Assembly: GCF_000024185.1 (NCBI RefSeq)
Contig: NC_013790.1
Span: 1,139,501-1,203,500 of the forward strand
Direction of reading: 5' to 3'
Source: Methanobrevibacter ruminantium M1
Lineage (GTDB): Archaea > Methanobacteriota > Methanobacteria > Methanobacteriales > Methanobacteriaceae
Length of the DNA: 64,000 nt
Part shown: piece after piece, positions 17,345-26,233 of the stretch
How positions within the stretch are numbered: position 1 is the first letter of the stretch
Layout: every line of letters begins with the position of its first letter
Position numbers and translations under genes: made by a program
The notes under the pieces: model-generated
The model's input: only the letters and a program-made list of their open reading frames with translations
Told to the model about the DNA's origin: nothing
Databases searched by the model: none

Positions 17345-17527
17345 ATGGATGATAAAGAAAAAGTAATTGAAGCATTTAAAAACTCTGAAGAACCTTTAAA
17401 CGCTAAAAAAGTCAGTGAACTTTCTGGTGTTGAAAAGAAAGAAGTCGATAAAATCATGAAAGAATTAAAAAAGGATGAAACTATTGTTTCTCCAAAAAGA
17501 TGTTATTGGACTCTTGCAGAAAAATAA
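17345..17527 (+). CDS. small winged-helix/HTH protein
   Basis: 60 residues, nearly all one winged-helix fold: an EKVIEAFKNSEEPLNAKKVSELSG helix-turn-helix, KKEVDKIMKELKKDETIVSP recognition helix and wing, and a final CYWTLAEK strand. I use the ATG at 17345 because GGTGAT lies 6-9 nt upstream; a longer frame from a TTG at 17285 has no such site. Small proteins of this type are common in Methanobacteriales, where they may bind DNA or assist transcription factors. The target is unknown. Confidence 0.75.
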   Translation: MDDKEKVIEAFKNSEEPLNAKKVSELSGVEKKEVDKIMKELKKDETIVSPKRCYWTLAEK

Positions 17528-17560
17528 TTTCATTTAATTCTTTTTTTAATTTTTTTTAAT

Positions 17561-17711
17561 CTATTTTTTCTTATTTTTTATTTTTAGCTATTTAATTTAA
17601 TCTATTTTTTATAATTTTTCTTATTTTTTATTTTTAGCTATTTAAGTTATTCTATTTTTTAAATTTTTGCTTATTTTCATTTTAAAGATATTTAATTTAC
17701 TCTATCTTTTC
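17561..17711. repeat. 50-bp tandem repeat over the 3' end of the minus-strand gene
   Basis: Units start with CTATTTTTT at 17561, 17602 and 17652, with a fourth start at 17702. The third unit contains the stop codon (17697-17699) of the minus-strand gene, so the repeat array extends from that gene's tail into the convergent intergenic region. Both strands are low-complexity A/T. Confidence 0.75.
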
Positions 17712-18248
17712 ATAACTGTCTCCATCTACCTTATAAGTTGGTTTTAAGATTGTAAATGTTTGAATAACATCAACAAAGGATTTGACAGTTGCCTGATCTC
17801 TGTTGTTTTTGGTATATAATTCCAGATTGTATAGGTTATTATCCTTTAAAATAGAGAACTGCTCTACTTCTAGCCCTTCTTTAGTGGTATAAAAGACATC
17901 CCAAATGTCTTGGGTTTCCATCTTTTCCATAGCGGACTGTTGAATGGTGCATCCATTGGATTTTAAGTCCTTTTCAATCTCTTCCTTTAAATCGTCTATA
18001 TTATCAATGAGACATGGCTGTGTTGATATTTTTACAATTGCATTGTTAGCTTTATTGAAAAGCATTATGTCTGTAAATTCATCCTCTTCGTCAATTGGCA
18101 TATTCTGCCATAAAAATGGATATTCAAAGCATACATATTGATTATTGAATCCTCTTCTCATTTTGCTTAATATTTCTTCATTGCTGAATTCAGGAGTTTC
18201 ATTTTTACTTAAATCAAGTTCAAATCTTTCATTATTGTTTTTTACCAT
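17697..18248 (-). CDS. hypothetical protein
   Basis: 183 residues, soluble, no transmembrane segment. The alternation of short strands and a helix (YVCFEYPFLWQNMP, AIVKISTQPCLIDNIDDLKEEIEKDLKSNG, FYTTKEGLEVEQFSILKDNNLYNLELYT, VKSFVDVIQTFTI) resembles PsbP/DUF1795-like folds, in which a domain reads ...E.F.I...N.LYNL.L...., but I cannot place it firmly. GGCGGTAAC precedes the ATG. No function is inferred. Confidence 0.65.
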   Translation of the reverse strand: MVKNNNERFELDLSKNETPEFSNEEILSKMRRGFNNQYVCFEYPFLWQNMPIDEEDEFTDIMLFNKANNAIVKISTQPCLIDNIDDLKEEIEKDLKSNGCTIQQSAMEKMETQDIWDVFYTTKEGLEVEQFSILKDNNLYNLELYTKNNRDQATVKSFVDVIQTFTILKPTYKVDGDSYEKIE

Positions 18249-18373
18249 GTTACCGCCTTATTTAGTTCTTTAATGTATCAATAATTTTAATAATTCTTTT
18301 TTAGATATTATTTTAAAATTGGATTAAAATTAATAATAAAATTTTAAATCATTATTTTGATGTTGGATTAATT

Positions 18374-18712
18374 TTAATAAATAAAATTTAAAAAGACAAA
18401 GTTTAAAACCACTTCATATATCATAATAAGCCCTACTCCTCCTAAAAGGCCTGTAATCAAACGTAGAACATTATTGCTTTCTCTCATCTCAAACAATTGG
18501 CTTGTTCCATCAATTGCACATGGAATAAGAAGCAAGATTCCAATAGCTAATGTTGTTAGAGTGTTAGGTAATGGAAAGTATTTAAATAGGATTATGCTAG
18601 CTATTCCACTTATATAAAATCCTGTACATCTTGCACATACTGGAAATTGCCGTCCCTTATAAAAGAAGCTTCTTTCAGGTCTTCTATGGCAAATATAATC
18701 AAATACGCTCAT
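18374..18712 (-). CDS. DUF2085 family membrane protein
   Basis: 112 residues. The N-terminal ICHRRPERSFFYKGRQFPVCARCTGFYISG is the Cys/His/Arg signature of DUF2085, with C...C..C spacing that suggests metal or cofactor binding near the membrane. Three hydrophobic helices follow (about residues 30-50, 55-75 and 85-110). Function is unknown in the family. It is near another small minus-strand membrane gene. Confidence 0.85.
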   Translation of the reverse strand: MSVFDYICHRRPERSFFYKGRQFPVCARCTGFYISGIASIILFKYFPLPNTLTTLAIGILLLIPCAIDGTSQLFEMRESNNVLRLITGLLGGVGLIMIYEVVLNFVFLNFIY

Positions 18713-18770
18713 TTTTAAACTTTCCTTTAAATAATATATTTTCCTATTTTTCCTTATGGTTTAATTTTAT

Positions 18771-18917
18771 CTATGCAACAGTTAAAAGGATTGTAAGAAT
18801 CATTAAAACCATTAAAACACCACAACAGCTTTCATTCTTGCTTAAGCCATTATTCTCTTCCTCTTCAAAATAATAATTATAAATCAAATAGTCTTCAGGA
18901 TCCATTCCATCCATCAT
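18771..18917 (-). CDS. small acidic protein with C-terminal membrane helix
   Basis: About 48 residues. An acidic, Tyr/Glu-rich N-terminal part (DPEDYLIYNYYFEEEENNG) leads to a C-terminal hydrophobic helix (VLMVLMILTILLTV) preceded by two Cys, so it is probably tail-anchored. A longer frame starts at 18965 but lacks a ribosome-binding site; GGTGAG at 18923-18918 supports one of the ATGs at 18917, 18914 or 18905. Not recognised. Confidence 0.5.
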   Translation of the reverse strand: MMDGMDPEDYLIYNYYFEEEENNGLSKNESCCGVLMVLMILTILLTVA

Positions 18918-19183
18918 CTCACCCCATATTTTGGAAATAATTTTTAATTCATGCTTAAATTTCAATTATTTAAGATAAATTTATATGTTTTTAAAATATT
19001 ATATTTTATTAATGATATTTAATATTATTTAATTTTTTAATGATTATTAAAAGGATAGTTTAGTTAAAATAACTAAAAAATAAAATAATTTAATAATTTT
19101 AACGAGTAAATTAATAGGATAATAATCTAATTTAATAAATAGGATAATAATCTAATTTAATAAATAGTTCATTTGGTGGTAGT

Positions 19184-19687
19184 ATGGCAAGAAGGGAAGA
19201 GAATACATTTGATTTTTTAGGACTTTTTACAGAAGAAATAGGCGGAAAGAAGAATAAGTCAAATGGAGCTATAAAATTTCAAAAGGATAAACTTTTCATT
19301 GAAAAAAGAAGCAGATTGAATGGAAAGCTTAAGGACAGCTATGAAATCAGTTATGATGAATTGGATAGTGAAAGCATCGATCGCCCAGCTATCAATAGGG
19401 TGGAGATTAAATTAAAGGATAAGACAATTTCATTGAAGACCTTAGACCATGAGATGTTAGATAATTTTGAAGATAAGCTTTTAGATATTGTTGAAGGTCC
19501 TAAACTTGCTGTTGAAGATTCTCCAGTTGCAAACGCTCCATACAATGCTGCAGAGATTAAATCAGATTCTAAGATTGGTGAGATAGATATTCCAGACCAG
19601 ATTAGAAAGTATCATGAGCTCTATAAAGAGGGAATCATTTCAGAGGAAGAGTTTGAGAATAAGAAGAAGGAGCTTTTGGATCTATAG
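19184..19687 (+). CDS. SHOCT-domain protein with PH-like N-terminal region
   Basis: 167 residues. The last 30 or so (DIPDQIRKYHELYKEGIISEEEFENKKKELLDL) form a SHOCT motif, a short amphipathic C-terminal module found on many prokaryotic proteins. The middle (AIKFQKDKLFIEKRSR....YEISYDELDS...VEIKLKDKTISLKTLDHEMLDNFEDKLLDIV) has the strand pattern of a PH-like domain. The role is unknown. It ends directly at the first copy of the post-stop hairpin element. Confidence 0.75.
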   Translation: MARREENTFDFLGLFTEEIGGKKNKSNGAIKFQKDKLFIEKRSRLNGKLKDSYEISYDELDSESIDRPAINRVEIKLKDKTISLKTLDHEMLDNFEDKLLDIVEGPKLAVEDSPVANAPYNAAEIKSDSKIGEIDIPDQIRKYHELYKEGIISEEEFENKKKELLDL

Positions 19688-19739
19688 CTCAAGCTTTTTA
19701 AGGCCTTCGGCCTTAAAAACCTTGACCAAAAATTTTTAT
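19688..19739 (+). terminator. post-stop hairpin element, copy 1
   Basis: Begins one base after the stop. Stem TCAAG-C-TTTTTAAGGCC, loop TTC, then GGCCTTAAAAA-C-CTTGA: 16 pairs with a single C-C mismatch. It is followed by CCAAAAATTTTTAT. Three relatives lie at 29529, 32348 and 38551. Confidence 0.75.
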
Positions 19740-19795
19740 CCCTTTTTTTGCTTTACAACCGTCTTTATTGATTGTTAAACATTAATCAGATTCTT

Positions 19796-20662
19796 TTATT
19801 CATCCAATCTTCTTTCTACTTTTTCATTTAAGTCATCAATCACTAGTTTAATGTCTGGGTCTTTAGTTAGGTCATATGCTATATTAAAGTAATATAATGC
19901 TGGAACTACTTTTTTAGCCTCATCTAACTGGAATCCTAGGTTTTTGCAGATGGTGATTATTTCAATTCCTGCTTCATAAGGAAGCCCTTTTGATTTTAAT
20001 TCATTTCTACATTCCTTTAAATCTGTGCTTTCAAGTGCTTCTACTGTTTCTTTATCAAAATTACTAATGATTCCATTTATTTCATCTAATTCTGTTTTGG
20101 CAAGCTCTGATTCATCATCATAATCTTTGCTGATCTTTTTTAAATGGATTGCTATTTTTAAGTTTTCATCAGCATTTTCCTCTTTGGCTATCTTTAAAAA
20201 ATAGTATGATAAGTTTCTAAATGATTTTGCAAGGTCTTTTGGATAATAGGCTATTTTAAATGATTCTATGGCTAATTTATAAAATTCATTTAGTTTGTTT
20301 TCCATTTTATATAAGTCACCTAATCCGAAGTTTGCTTTAATGTTTATTGGATTATAGTTTCTTGATAATTCAAAGCTCTTTTTAGCATCGTCAATCTTAT
20401 CCAATTGAATCAGAACTTCTCCATAATTGGAATATAAGCTTGAATAATCCAAAATCATAGGGATTTTCTTTTTTATCTCCTTTTGAATTAATACCTGAAA
20501 CAAAAGCTCTTCAAGCAGGTTTTTAAATACATATTCTCCTTCTGTGTATTCCTTATTCAAATCAACATTGTCTTTTGCTATATTGTAGGCTGATTCGTAA
20601 TCCTCTTTATCTACAAGCTCTTGAATTTCCTTAATTACTTGAGGGATTGATTTAATTTCCAT
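19796..20662 (-). CDS. TPR-like helical repeat protein
   Basis: 288 residues, almost all alpha-helical, with repeats reminiscent of tetratricopeptides (YSNYGEVLIQLDKIDDAKKSFELSRNYNPINIKANFGLGDLYKMENKLNEFYKLAIESFKIAY in parts; the SFELSRNYNPINIKANFGLG portion is the clearest). It is acidic and soluble and likely a protein-interaction scaffold; partners are unknown. A GGGTGAAAAT ribosome-binding site supports the start. Confidence 0.7.
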   Translation of the reverse strand: MEIKSIPQVIKEIQELVDKEDYESAYNIAKDNVDLNKEYTEGEYVFKNLLEELLFQVLIQKEIKKKIPMILDYSSLYSNYGEVLIQLDKIDDAKKSFELSRNYNPINIKANFGLGDLYKMENKLNEFYKLAIESFKIAYYPKDLAKSFRNLSYYFLKIAKEENADENLKIAIHLKKISKDYDDESELAKTELDEINGIISNFDKETVEALESTDLKECRNELKSKGLPYEAGIEIITICKNLGFQLDEAKKVVPALYYFNIAYDLTKDPDIKLVIDDLNEKVERRLDE

Positions 20663-20953
20663 ATTTTCACCCTAATTAAATATGTGCAATTAAAAATATA
20701 TTTATTTTTATATTTGGAATTTTCTTTTTTTCAGATAAAGTCCTAATAATATTTTTCATTTGATCCAGATTTCATCGGAATTTTGATTGTGATTTTTTGC
20801 TTAATCATTTTAACTTTTTATTTTTTTGTTTCTAATATATAAACTTTTTCGTAATTTTATTAAAAAATCTTAAATATTATTAAAATTAATATAATCTTGT
20901 GACTTGTAAATTATTCGATTTGCTATTTTTCTTAAAAAATTACTAAATTAATC

Positions 20954-20967
20954 AAAAACTTTATATA
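20954..20967 (+). promoter_or_regulatory. putative tRNA-Ser promoter (TATA box)
   Basis: AAAACTTTATATAC is a good archaeal TATA box about 60 bp before tRNA-Ser, implying a short 5' leader. The rest of 20663-21025 is AT-rich with nothing else recognisable. Confidence 0.5.
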
Positions 20968-21025
20968 CTATTAATTACTTATATTTTTATAGTGTTTATA
21001 TTACACATTATGATTGGTTAGATAT

Positions 21026-21109
21026 GCCGAGATAGTCTAGCCTGGTAAGGCGCGGGACTGGAAATCCCGTGAGGGAAACCTCTCCTGGGTTCAAATCCCA
21101 GTCTCGGCG
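21026..21109 (+). tRNA. tRNA-Ser (anticodon GGA)
   Basis: 84 nt. The acceptor stem GCCGAGA pairs with TCTCGGC, with G as discriminator. The anticodon stem CGGGA/TCCCG encloses CT-GGA-AA, with GGA at 21060-21062. A long variable arm (GAGGGAAACCTCTC region) marks a class II tRNA, as expected for serine, and the T-arm is CTGGG-TTCAAAT-CCCAG. No CCA is encoded and no intron is seen. Confidence 0.97.
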
Positions 21110-21381
21110 TTTATTAGTATATAGCAATTTAATATAATTCTATTGGGATTATTTTAATGAACTATTAATAATAAGATGATTTTTGTATTTTTATCAATTA
21201 TCATTAATTAAATCTAATTCAATAAGCTTTACGATTAGATTTAATGTTTTTCTATTTTTTTTAATTAGTTAAATCATAATCTAGCTATGGCTATAAAAGT
21301 TTATTAGTAATTTATCGAGTATTAAGTTACTCTATCTTTTAGTAAGCTGAGGTAGTTATTATTTAATTAGAATTATTAAAT

Positions 21382-21606
21382 GTGCTTATAAACTGATATT
21401 GATGAACTCTTAGTTTAAGGGGAACGGGGATTGATTAATTAGAGATTCATTTAATGGAGTCTTTAATTCATAAAACCGCCATTCGCTTTTTGCTAAGTTT
21501 TACATTGTTGAAAAAACTGTGCTTTAAAAATAAAGCATTCGAATCCGCTAAATTTTTAATTAACGTCTCGTGGGTTCGCTCTATAAATTATATGGAGGTT
21601 ACTTTA
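21382..21606 (+). promoter_or_regulatory. structured 5' leader of the rps13 operon
   Basis: A TATA-like box (GTGCTTATAAACT, about 21379-21391) lies more than 200 nt before rps13. The leader holds a 12-bp hairpin with two G-T pairs at 21437-21468 and a perfect 7-bp hairpin TGCTTTA-AAAA-TAAAGCA at 21520-21537. It is less AT-rich than its surroundings. A regulatory RNA leader for the S13-S4-S11 operon is an inference. Confidence 0.4.
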
Positions 21607-22056
21607 ATGGAAGACGACTTTAAGCACTTAGTGCGTATATCCAGAAAGGACGTAGATGGAAACAAAACTATCGAACAAGCTTTAACTCAAATTAAAGGTG
21701 TTGGATTATCCTTATCTAGATCTATCTGTCTTACTTTAGGTTTAAATACTACCGATAAGATTGGTTACATCTCTGAAGATGATGTTACCAAAATTGAAGA
21801 CCTTTTAGAAAATCCTCAAAACTACAGCATCCCTGATTGGATGTTAAACAGACGTAAGGATTACGCTACTGGAGACGACCTTCATTTGATTGAATCTGAC
21901 CTTGACATGACTTTAAGGGACGATTTAAACAGAATGAAAAAGACCAGAAGTTACAAAGGAAGAAGACATGAAGTTGGTTTACCAGTTAGAGGACAAAGAA
22001 CTAAATCTACTTTCAGACACAGTTCTACTGTCGGTGTAAGTCGTTCCAGAAGATAA
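21607..22056 (+). CDS. rps13: 30S ribosomal protein S13 (uS13)
   Basis: 149 residues. It begins [33 protein letters not shown] and carries the basic C-terminus [20 protein letters not shown] typical of archaeal S13. I start at the ATG at 21607, where GGAGGT sits 7 nt upstream. Two longer frames (from 21454 or 21592) add residues that do not resemble S13 and lie over that ribosome-binding site. First gene of the rps13-rps4-rps11-rpoD-rpl18e-rpl13-rps9 block. Confidence 0.96.
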   Translation: MEDDFKHLVRISRKDVDGNKTIEQALTQIKGVGLSLSRSICLTLGLNTTDKIGYISEDDVTKIEDLLENPQNYSIPDWMLNRRKDYATGDDLHLIESDLDMTLRDDLNRMKKTRSYKGRRHEVGLPVRGQRTKSTFRHSSTVGVSRSRR

Positions 22057-22066
22057 GTTCTTTTAT

Positions 22067-22096
22067 AAGGCTTATTAAAGAATTAAGCCTTTTTAA
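22067..22096 (+). terminator. hairpin with T-run between rps13 and rps4
   Basis: A perfect 8-bp stem AAGGCTTA / TAAGCCTT with a 9-nt loop (22067-22091) followed by TTTT. A TATA-like AAACTTATAAATAATTT follows (about 22145), so rps4 may have its own promoter and S13 could be made separately. Confidence 0.5.
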
Positions 22097-22184
22097 AAAT
22101 AACTTTTTAATTTGGGACAAGGGCAAACATGAAAATTATATTTAAACTTATAAATAATTTAATCTAAATTAAGGAGATGTGATT

Positions 22185-22721
22185 ATGGGACATCCAAGAA
22201 AAGCAAGGAAAAAGTATGATACTCCACCTCATCCTTGGAATGCAGAAAGAATTAAAACTGAAAATAAATTAATGTCTAAATACGGCTTAAAAAACAAGAA
22301 AGAAATTTGGAAAGCTGATACTTTAGTTAGAAAATACAGTAGGGAAGCAAGATACTTATTAGGGTTCTCTCAAGATCAAGTACAAGTTGAAACCGAAGAA
22401 TTACTCGGACACTTGAAAAGAACCGGTATCCTCGATGAAGCTGCTCACTTAGAAAACATTTTAGACTTAACTGTAGAAGATATTTTAAGAAGAAGATTAC
22501 AGACTATAGTTTTCCAAAAAGGTTTAGCTCGCACAGCTAAGGAAGCAAGAATGTTTGTAGTACACGGACACATTGCTTTAAACGGCAAAAAGATTAACTC
22601 TCCAAGTTATGTAGTAAAAAGAGGAGAAGAAGAAGCAGTTGGTTTCTACCACTCTTCCCCAGTAGCTAAACAGATTGAAGAATACAATAAGGCAGCTAGT
22701 CAAGCTGGAGAAAATCAATAA
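22185..22721 (+). CDS. rps4: 30S ribosomal protein S4 (uS4)
   Basis: 178 residues, beginning [23 protein letters not shown] as in archaeal S4. An S4 RNA-binding domain ([44 protein letters not shown] in parts) covers about residues 105-160. The ATG at 22185 follows AAGGAG; a GTG at 22179 lies too close to it. Rps4 is an early assembly protein and in bacteria also an operon regulator. Confidence 0.96.
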   Translation: MGHPRKARKKYDTPPHPWNAERIKTENKLMSKYGLKNKKEIWKADTLVRKYSREARYLLGFSQDQVQVETEELLGHLKRTGILDEAAHLENILDLTVEDILRRRLQTIVFQKGLARTAKEARMFVVHGHIALNGKKINSPSYVVKRGEEEAVGFYHSSPVAKQIEEYNKAASQAGENQ

Positions 22722-22732
22722 GGTGATTAACT

Positions 22733-23125
22733 ATGGCAAAAGACGAAAAATGGGGAATAGCTAATATTTATTCATCCTTTAACAATACTATCTTGACTGT
22801 AACTGATATTACAGGAGCAGAAACCATTTGTCAATGGTCTGGTGGTAGAGTAGTACGTGCAGACAGACAGCAATCATCACCTTTTGCAGCTATGGAAGCA
22901 GCAAACAGAGCAGCTGAAGATGCAAAGGAAAAAGGATTTGTCGGATTGCACATAAGAGTAAGAGCTCCTGGTGGAAATGGTCCTAGAAGTCCAGGTCCTG
23001 GTGCACAAGCAACCATTCGTGCATTAGCAAGAGCTGGAATTAAAATTGGTAAAATTGAAGATATAACTCCTATACCTCATGATGGTACTGGAAGACCAGG
23101 CGGTAAAAGAGGAAGAAGAGTATAA
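22733..23125 (+). CDS. rps11: 30S ribosomal protein S11 (uS11)
   Basis: 130 residues, [25 protein letters not shown] at the N-terminus and the conserved [25 protein letters not shown]-type core. It ends in the basic [10 protein letters not shown] tail. The start follows AAGGTGA; 11 bp separate it from rps4 and 12 bp from rpoD, so these are one transcript. Confidence 0.97.
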   Translation: MAKDEKWGIANIYSSFNNTILTVTDITGAETICQWSGGRVVRADRQQSSPFAAMEAANRAAEDAKEKGFVGLHIRVRAPGGNGPRSPGPGAQATIRALARAGIKIGKIEDITPIPHDGTGRPGGKRGRRV

Positions 23126-23137
23126 GAAGGGTTTAAT

Positions 23138-23986
23138 ATGGAAATTGATGTCAAAAAACAAGATGAAAATTCTATGGTTTTCATAGTCCGTGATGCAGAA
23201 GTGCCTTTTATCAATGCAATCAGAAGAATCGCAATGATGAGAGTACCAAAATTAGCTATCGAAGATGTATTTATTGTAAAAAACGATTCTGCTATGTTTG
23301 ATGAAGTGTTAGCTCACAGATTAGGATTGACTCCTTTGGTTTCTGATTTGGAATCAATTGAAGGATTAGTCATGAGAGAAGATTGTGACTGCAACCATGA
23401 TGAAAATGGAAACTATGTGGATAAGGGTGAATACTGCCCTAGATGTAGCGTATCCTTTTCATTAAATGAAACCGGACCAAAAGTAGTTTATTCAAGGGAT
23501 TTAAAATCTTGTGGTGACTCAAGGATTAAACCAGTATACGATACCATACCTCTTTTGAAGTTAAAAGAGGATCAAGATGTTGAATTGGAAGCTGTAGCAA
23601 AGTTAGGAATCGGAAAGGAACATGCAAAATGGGTTCCTACAACAGTTTGCGCATATAAGCAATATCCGGAAATCACTTTCAATGAAGGTGAAGATGTGGT
23701 CTATCAAGTTGCTGATGCATGCCCAAGGAATGTGTTGGATGCAAACAGGGACGATGGAGTCATTGAAGTCATTGATATTGAAAACTGTTCATTATGTAAG
23801 ACTTGCGTAAGGACAGCTAAGGCAGCAGGTTCTAAATTCATCAATGTTGGATATCGTGAAAATGATTTTATTTTTAAAATTGAAACTGATGGATCAATGC
23901 CTCCTAAAGAGGTTTTATTAAAAGCTTGTGATGTTTTGGATGCTAAAACAGACGAGTTTATCACATTTAGTGAAGGAGGAAGCTAA
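23138..23986 (+). CDS. rpoD: DNA-directed RNA polymerase subunit D (Rpo3)
   Basis: 282 residues, the archaeal counterpart of bacterial alpha N-terminal and eukaryotic Rpb3. It begins with a dimerisation region (FINAIRRIAMMRVPKLAIEDVFI..NDSAMFDEVLAHRLGLTPL in parts). It has an inserted ferredoxin-like domain with a CP plus C..C..C set (ACPRNVLDA...NCSLCKTC), suggesting one Fe-S cluster. Another Cys set lies earlier (CDCNHD, YCPRC). Placement between rps11 and rpl18e is the standard archaeal order. Confidence 0.96.
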   Translation: MEIDVKKQDENSMVFIVRDAEVPFINAIRRIAMMRVPKLAIEDVFIVKNDSAMFDEVLAHRLGLTPLVSDLESIEGLVMREDCDCNHDENGNYVDKGEYCPRCSVSFSLNETGPKVVYSRDLKSCGDSRIKPVYDTIPLLKLKEDQDVELEAVAKLGIGKEHAKWVPTTVCAYKQYPEITFNEGEDVVYQVADACPRNVLDANRDDGVIEVIDIENCSLCKTCVRTAKAAGSKFINVGYRENDFIFKIETDGSMPPKEVLLKACDVLDAKTDEFITFSEGGS

Positions 23987-23988
23987 TA

Positions 23989-24354
23989 ATGGCTAGAGAA
24001 ATTAAGAAAACTAATCCTAACCTTATTGCACTTATTTACAATCTTAGAAAACAGTCTTATGAAGAAGGAGTAGCTATCTGGAAAGATGTAGCTATCAAAC
24101 TTGAGAAACCTGCTAGAAACCAAGCGGAAGTAAGCCTTTCTCACATTAATAAAAATACTGTTGAAGGAGAAACTGTGGTTGTACCAGGTAAAGTCTTATC
24201 TGACGGCAAATTGGACCACAAGGTAACTATCGCAGCATTAGGATTTACTAAAAACGCTGAAGCAAAAATAGAAAAGTTCGGTTGTGAAGCTTTATCTATT
24301 GCAGAGCTTGCAGAAGCAAATCCTAAAGGTAGCAATGTTAAGATTATGTTATAA
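23989..24354 (+). CDS. rpl18e: 50S ribosomal protein L18e (eL18)
   Basis: 121 residues. The start follows GGAGG with 2 bp between it and the rpoD stop. RKQSYEEGVAIWKDVAIKLEKPARNQAEV and VVVPGKVLSDGKLDHKVTIAALGFTKNA are typical of archaeal eL18. Normal length; part of the ribosomal protein operon. Confidence 0.95.
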   Translation: MAREIKKTNPNLIALIYNLRKQSYEEGVAIWKDVAIKLEKPARNQAEVSLSHINKNTVEGETVVVPGKVLSDGKLDHKVTIAALGFTKNAEAKIEKFGCEALSIAELAEANPKGSNVKIML

Positions 24355-24374
24355 GCTAAAGGATTGGTGTTAAA

Positions 24375-24803
24375 ATGATGATTATTAACGGTGAAGGACA
24401 TATTTTAGGAAGACTTGCTAGCGTTGTCAGCAAGCAGCTTCTTGAAGGCGAAGAGATTGTAGTTCTCAACGCTGAAAAAATAATGTTAACTGGTAATAAG
24501 GATTGGGCTTACGCTAAGTACAAGCAAAGAGTGGACAGAGCAAGCATCTCTAACCCTCGTGACTTAGGTCCTAAATATCCAAGAAGACCAGAAGATATAT
24601 TCAGAAGAACCGTAAGAGGTATGTTACCTATGAAAAAAGCAAAAGGTAGAAATGCTTTTAAAGGATTCAAGGCATTTGTAGGCGTACCTGAAGAGTATGC
24701 TGATGCTGAACTTTTAACCATGCCTGAAGCTGAATATAACGACATTAAAAAAGGAATGGAATTAGGAGAAATCTCTAAACTTTTAGGTGCTAAATTCGAT
24801 TAG
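24375..24803 (+). CDS. rpl13: 50S ribosomal protein L13 (uL13)
   Basis: 142 residues with the archaeal L13 pattern [28 protein letters not shown] and [34 protein letters not shown] in parts. Two adjacent ATGs (24375, 24378) are possible after GGTG; the difference is one residue. It lies between rpl18e and rps9. Confidence 0.95.
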   Translation: MMIINGEGHILGRLASVVSKQLLEGEEIVVLNAEKIMLTGNKDWAYAKYKQRVDRASISNPRDLGPKYPRRPEDIFRRTVRGMLPMKKAKGRNAFKGFKAFVGVPEEYADAELLTMPEAEYNDIKKGMELGEISKLLGAKFD

Positions 24804-24924
24804 ATCTATAGATTTAAATATAATTTCAATCTATAATTCTATCTTATTTAATTTAAAACATAGATTAGGGAATATTCTAATTAGGATTATTATACGAATT
24901 ATTTCAAAAGATGGAGTGTAATTT

Positions 24925-25323
24925 ATGAAAGTTGTTCATGCAAGCGGTAAGCGTAAAACAGCTATTGCAAGAGGTACCATCAGAGAAGGTACCGGTAAGG
25001 TAAGAATCAATAAGGTTCCTTTAGAACTTTATTCTCCAGAACTTGCACGTTTAAAATTAACCGAACCATTAGAATTAGCAGGAGAAGTTGCAGACAATGT
25101 GGACATCTCCATTAGAGTTAATGGTGGAGGAGTTATGGGCCAAGCTGAAGCTGCACGTATGGTAATTGCAAAAGGTTTAGTTCAATGGACTCAAGACATG
25201 GACTTGAAAGAGGTTTATACCCAATATGACAGAACCATGTTAGTAGGAGACCCAAGACGTTCCGAACCTAAGAAATACGGTGGTCCTGGAGCTAGAGCTC
25301 GTAAACAAAAAAGTTACAGATAA
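24925..25323 (+). CDS. rps9: 30S ribosomal protein S9 (uS9)
   Basis: 132 residues: [21 protein letters not shown] at the start, [20 protein letters not shown] in the middle and the invariant [20 protein letters not shown] tail, whose C-terminal Arg reaches the P-site tRNA. It starts 121 bp after rpl13 with GGAGTG upstream. The 270 bp before rpoN shows nothing recognisable besides AT-rich sequence. Confidence 0.96.
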   Translation: MKVVHASGKRKTAIARGTIREGTGKVRINKVPLELYSPELARLKLTEPLELAGEVADNVDISIRVNGGGVMGQAEAARMVIAKGLVQWTQDMDLKEVYTQYDRTMLVGDPRRSEPKKYGGPGARARKQKSYR

Positions 25324-25593
25324 TTGTATTTTTTATACATGATTTTGCATTTAATTAAAATAAAAAAGATCATTTTAATAATTTGAAGTCTTTTCGAATT
25401 ATTTGAATTTTCTTTATTTATTTTCTTAATGTAAAATTTAAATTTCTGTATGAATTATTTTAATCGATTAAATTAATTTTAATAATTTGTTTTTATTTCA
25501 ATTAATTTTTATTGATTATATAGCTGTAAAATTAAAATTGAATTATTTTCATTTGAAAATAATATTTTATATTAAAAAGGAAATGATGATTAT

Positions 25594-25764
25594 ATGATAC
25601 CTATACGATGTATAAGTTGTGGAAAACCCGTTTCTGCATATTTTGATGAATATAACAGCAGATTAGCTGATGGTGAAAAGTCAAAAGATATTTTGGATGA
25701 TATGGGTATTACAAGATATTGTTGTAGAAGAATGTTAATTTCTCATGTTGAAACTTGGGAATAA
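25594..25764 (+). CDS. rpoN: DNA-directed RNA polymerase subunit N (Rpo10)
   Basis: 56 residues, MIPIRCISCGKPVSAYFDEY at the start and a paired CC later (RYCCRRMLISHVE), the zinc-binding C..C/CC pattern of Rpb10/Rpo10. Length is as expected for archaeal RpoN. An AGGAAATGATGAT stretch precedes the ATG. It lies between rps9 and rpoK as in other Methanobacteriales. Confidence 0.95.
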   Translation: MIPIRCISCGKPVSAYFDEYNSRLADGEKSKDILDDMGITRYCCRRMLISHVETWE

Positions 25765-26014
25765 TCAATCCTTTTTTATATTTTTTAATTATTTTATTTA
25801 GTATTGGATTATTCAAATTTCAATGAAATCATTCAAATGAATCATTTTATTTTTAAAATGATCATTAAATGAGAATTTTTATATTTCAATGGAATATTCT
25901 ATATTTCATTGAAAACTTCATTCAATGATTTAGAGAAATTAATTAACTATTAAATTTTATTAATAGTTTATTATTATGCTATTGATTATTTTTATAATAA
26001 TTAGGAGTTAAATA

Positions 26015-26233
26015 ATGGCTGCAAAAAAAAGCACTGCAAAAAAATTAACAAGATTTGAAAAGGCTAGGGTTTTAGGTGCAAGAGCTATTCAGCTTTCTAT
26101 GGGCGCAAAGCCTATGGAGCATAAGGAAATTGAAAAGTTCATTAAAAACTCAAAATCTCTTGATCCTATAGACATAGCTACTTTAGAACTTGAATTAGGT
26201 ATTTTACCTTTAGATGTTAGACCAAAAGAATAA
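26015..26233 (+). CDS. rpoK: DNA-directed RNA polymerase subunit K (Rpo6)
   Basis: 72 residues, the archaeal omega/Rpb6 equivalent: [24 protein letters not shown] is the conserved clamp-binding core and [13 protein letters not shown] ends the protein. An Ala/Lys-rich N-terminal tail (AAKKSTAKK) is typical. AGGAGTTAAATAATG gives the start. Confidence 0.95.
   Translation: MAAKKSTAKKLTRFEKARVLGARAIQLSMGAKPMEHKEIEKFIKNSKSLDPIDIATLELELGILPLDVRPKE

Noticed and set aside
21454-21606. N-terminal extension of S13
   Set aside because: The extra residues do not match S13, cover the GGAGGT ribosome-binding site, and lie in a foldable leader.
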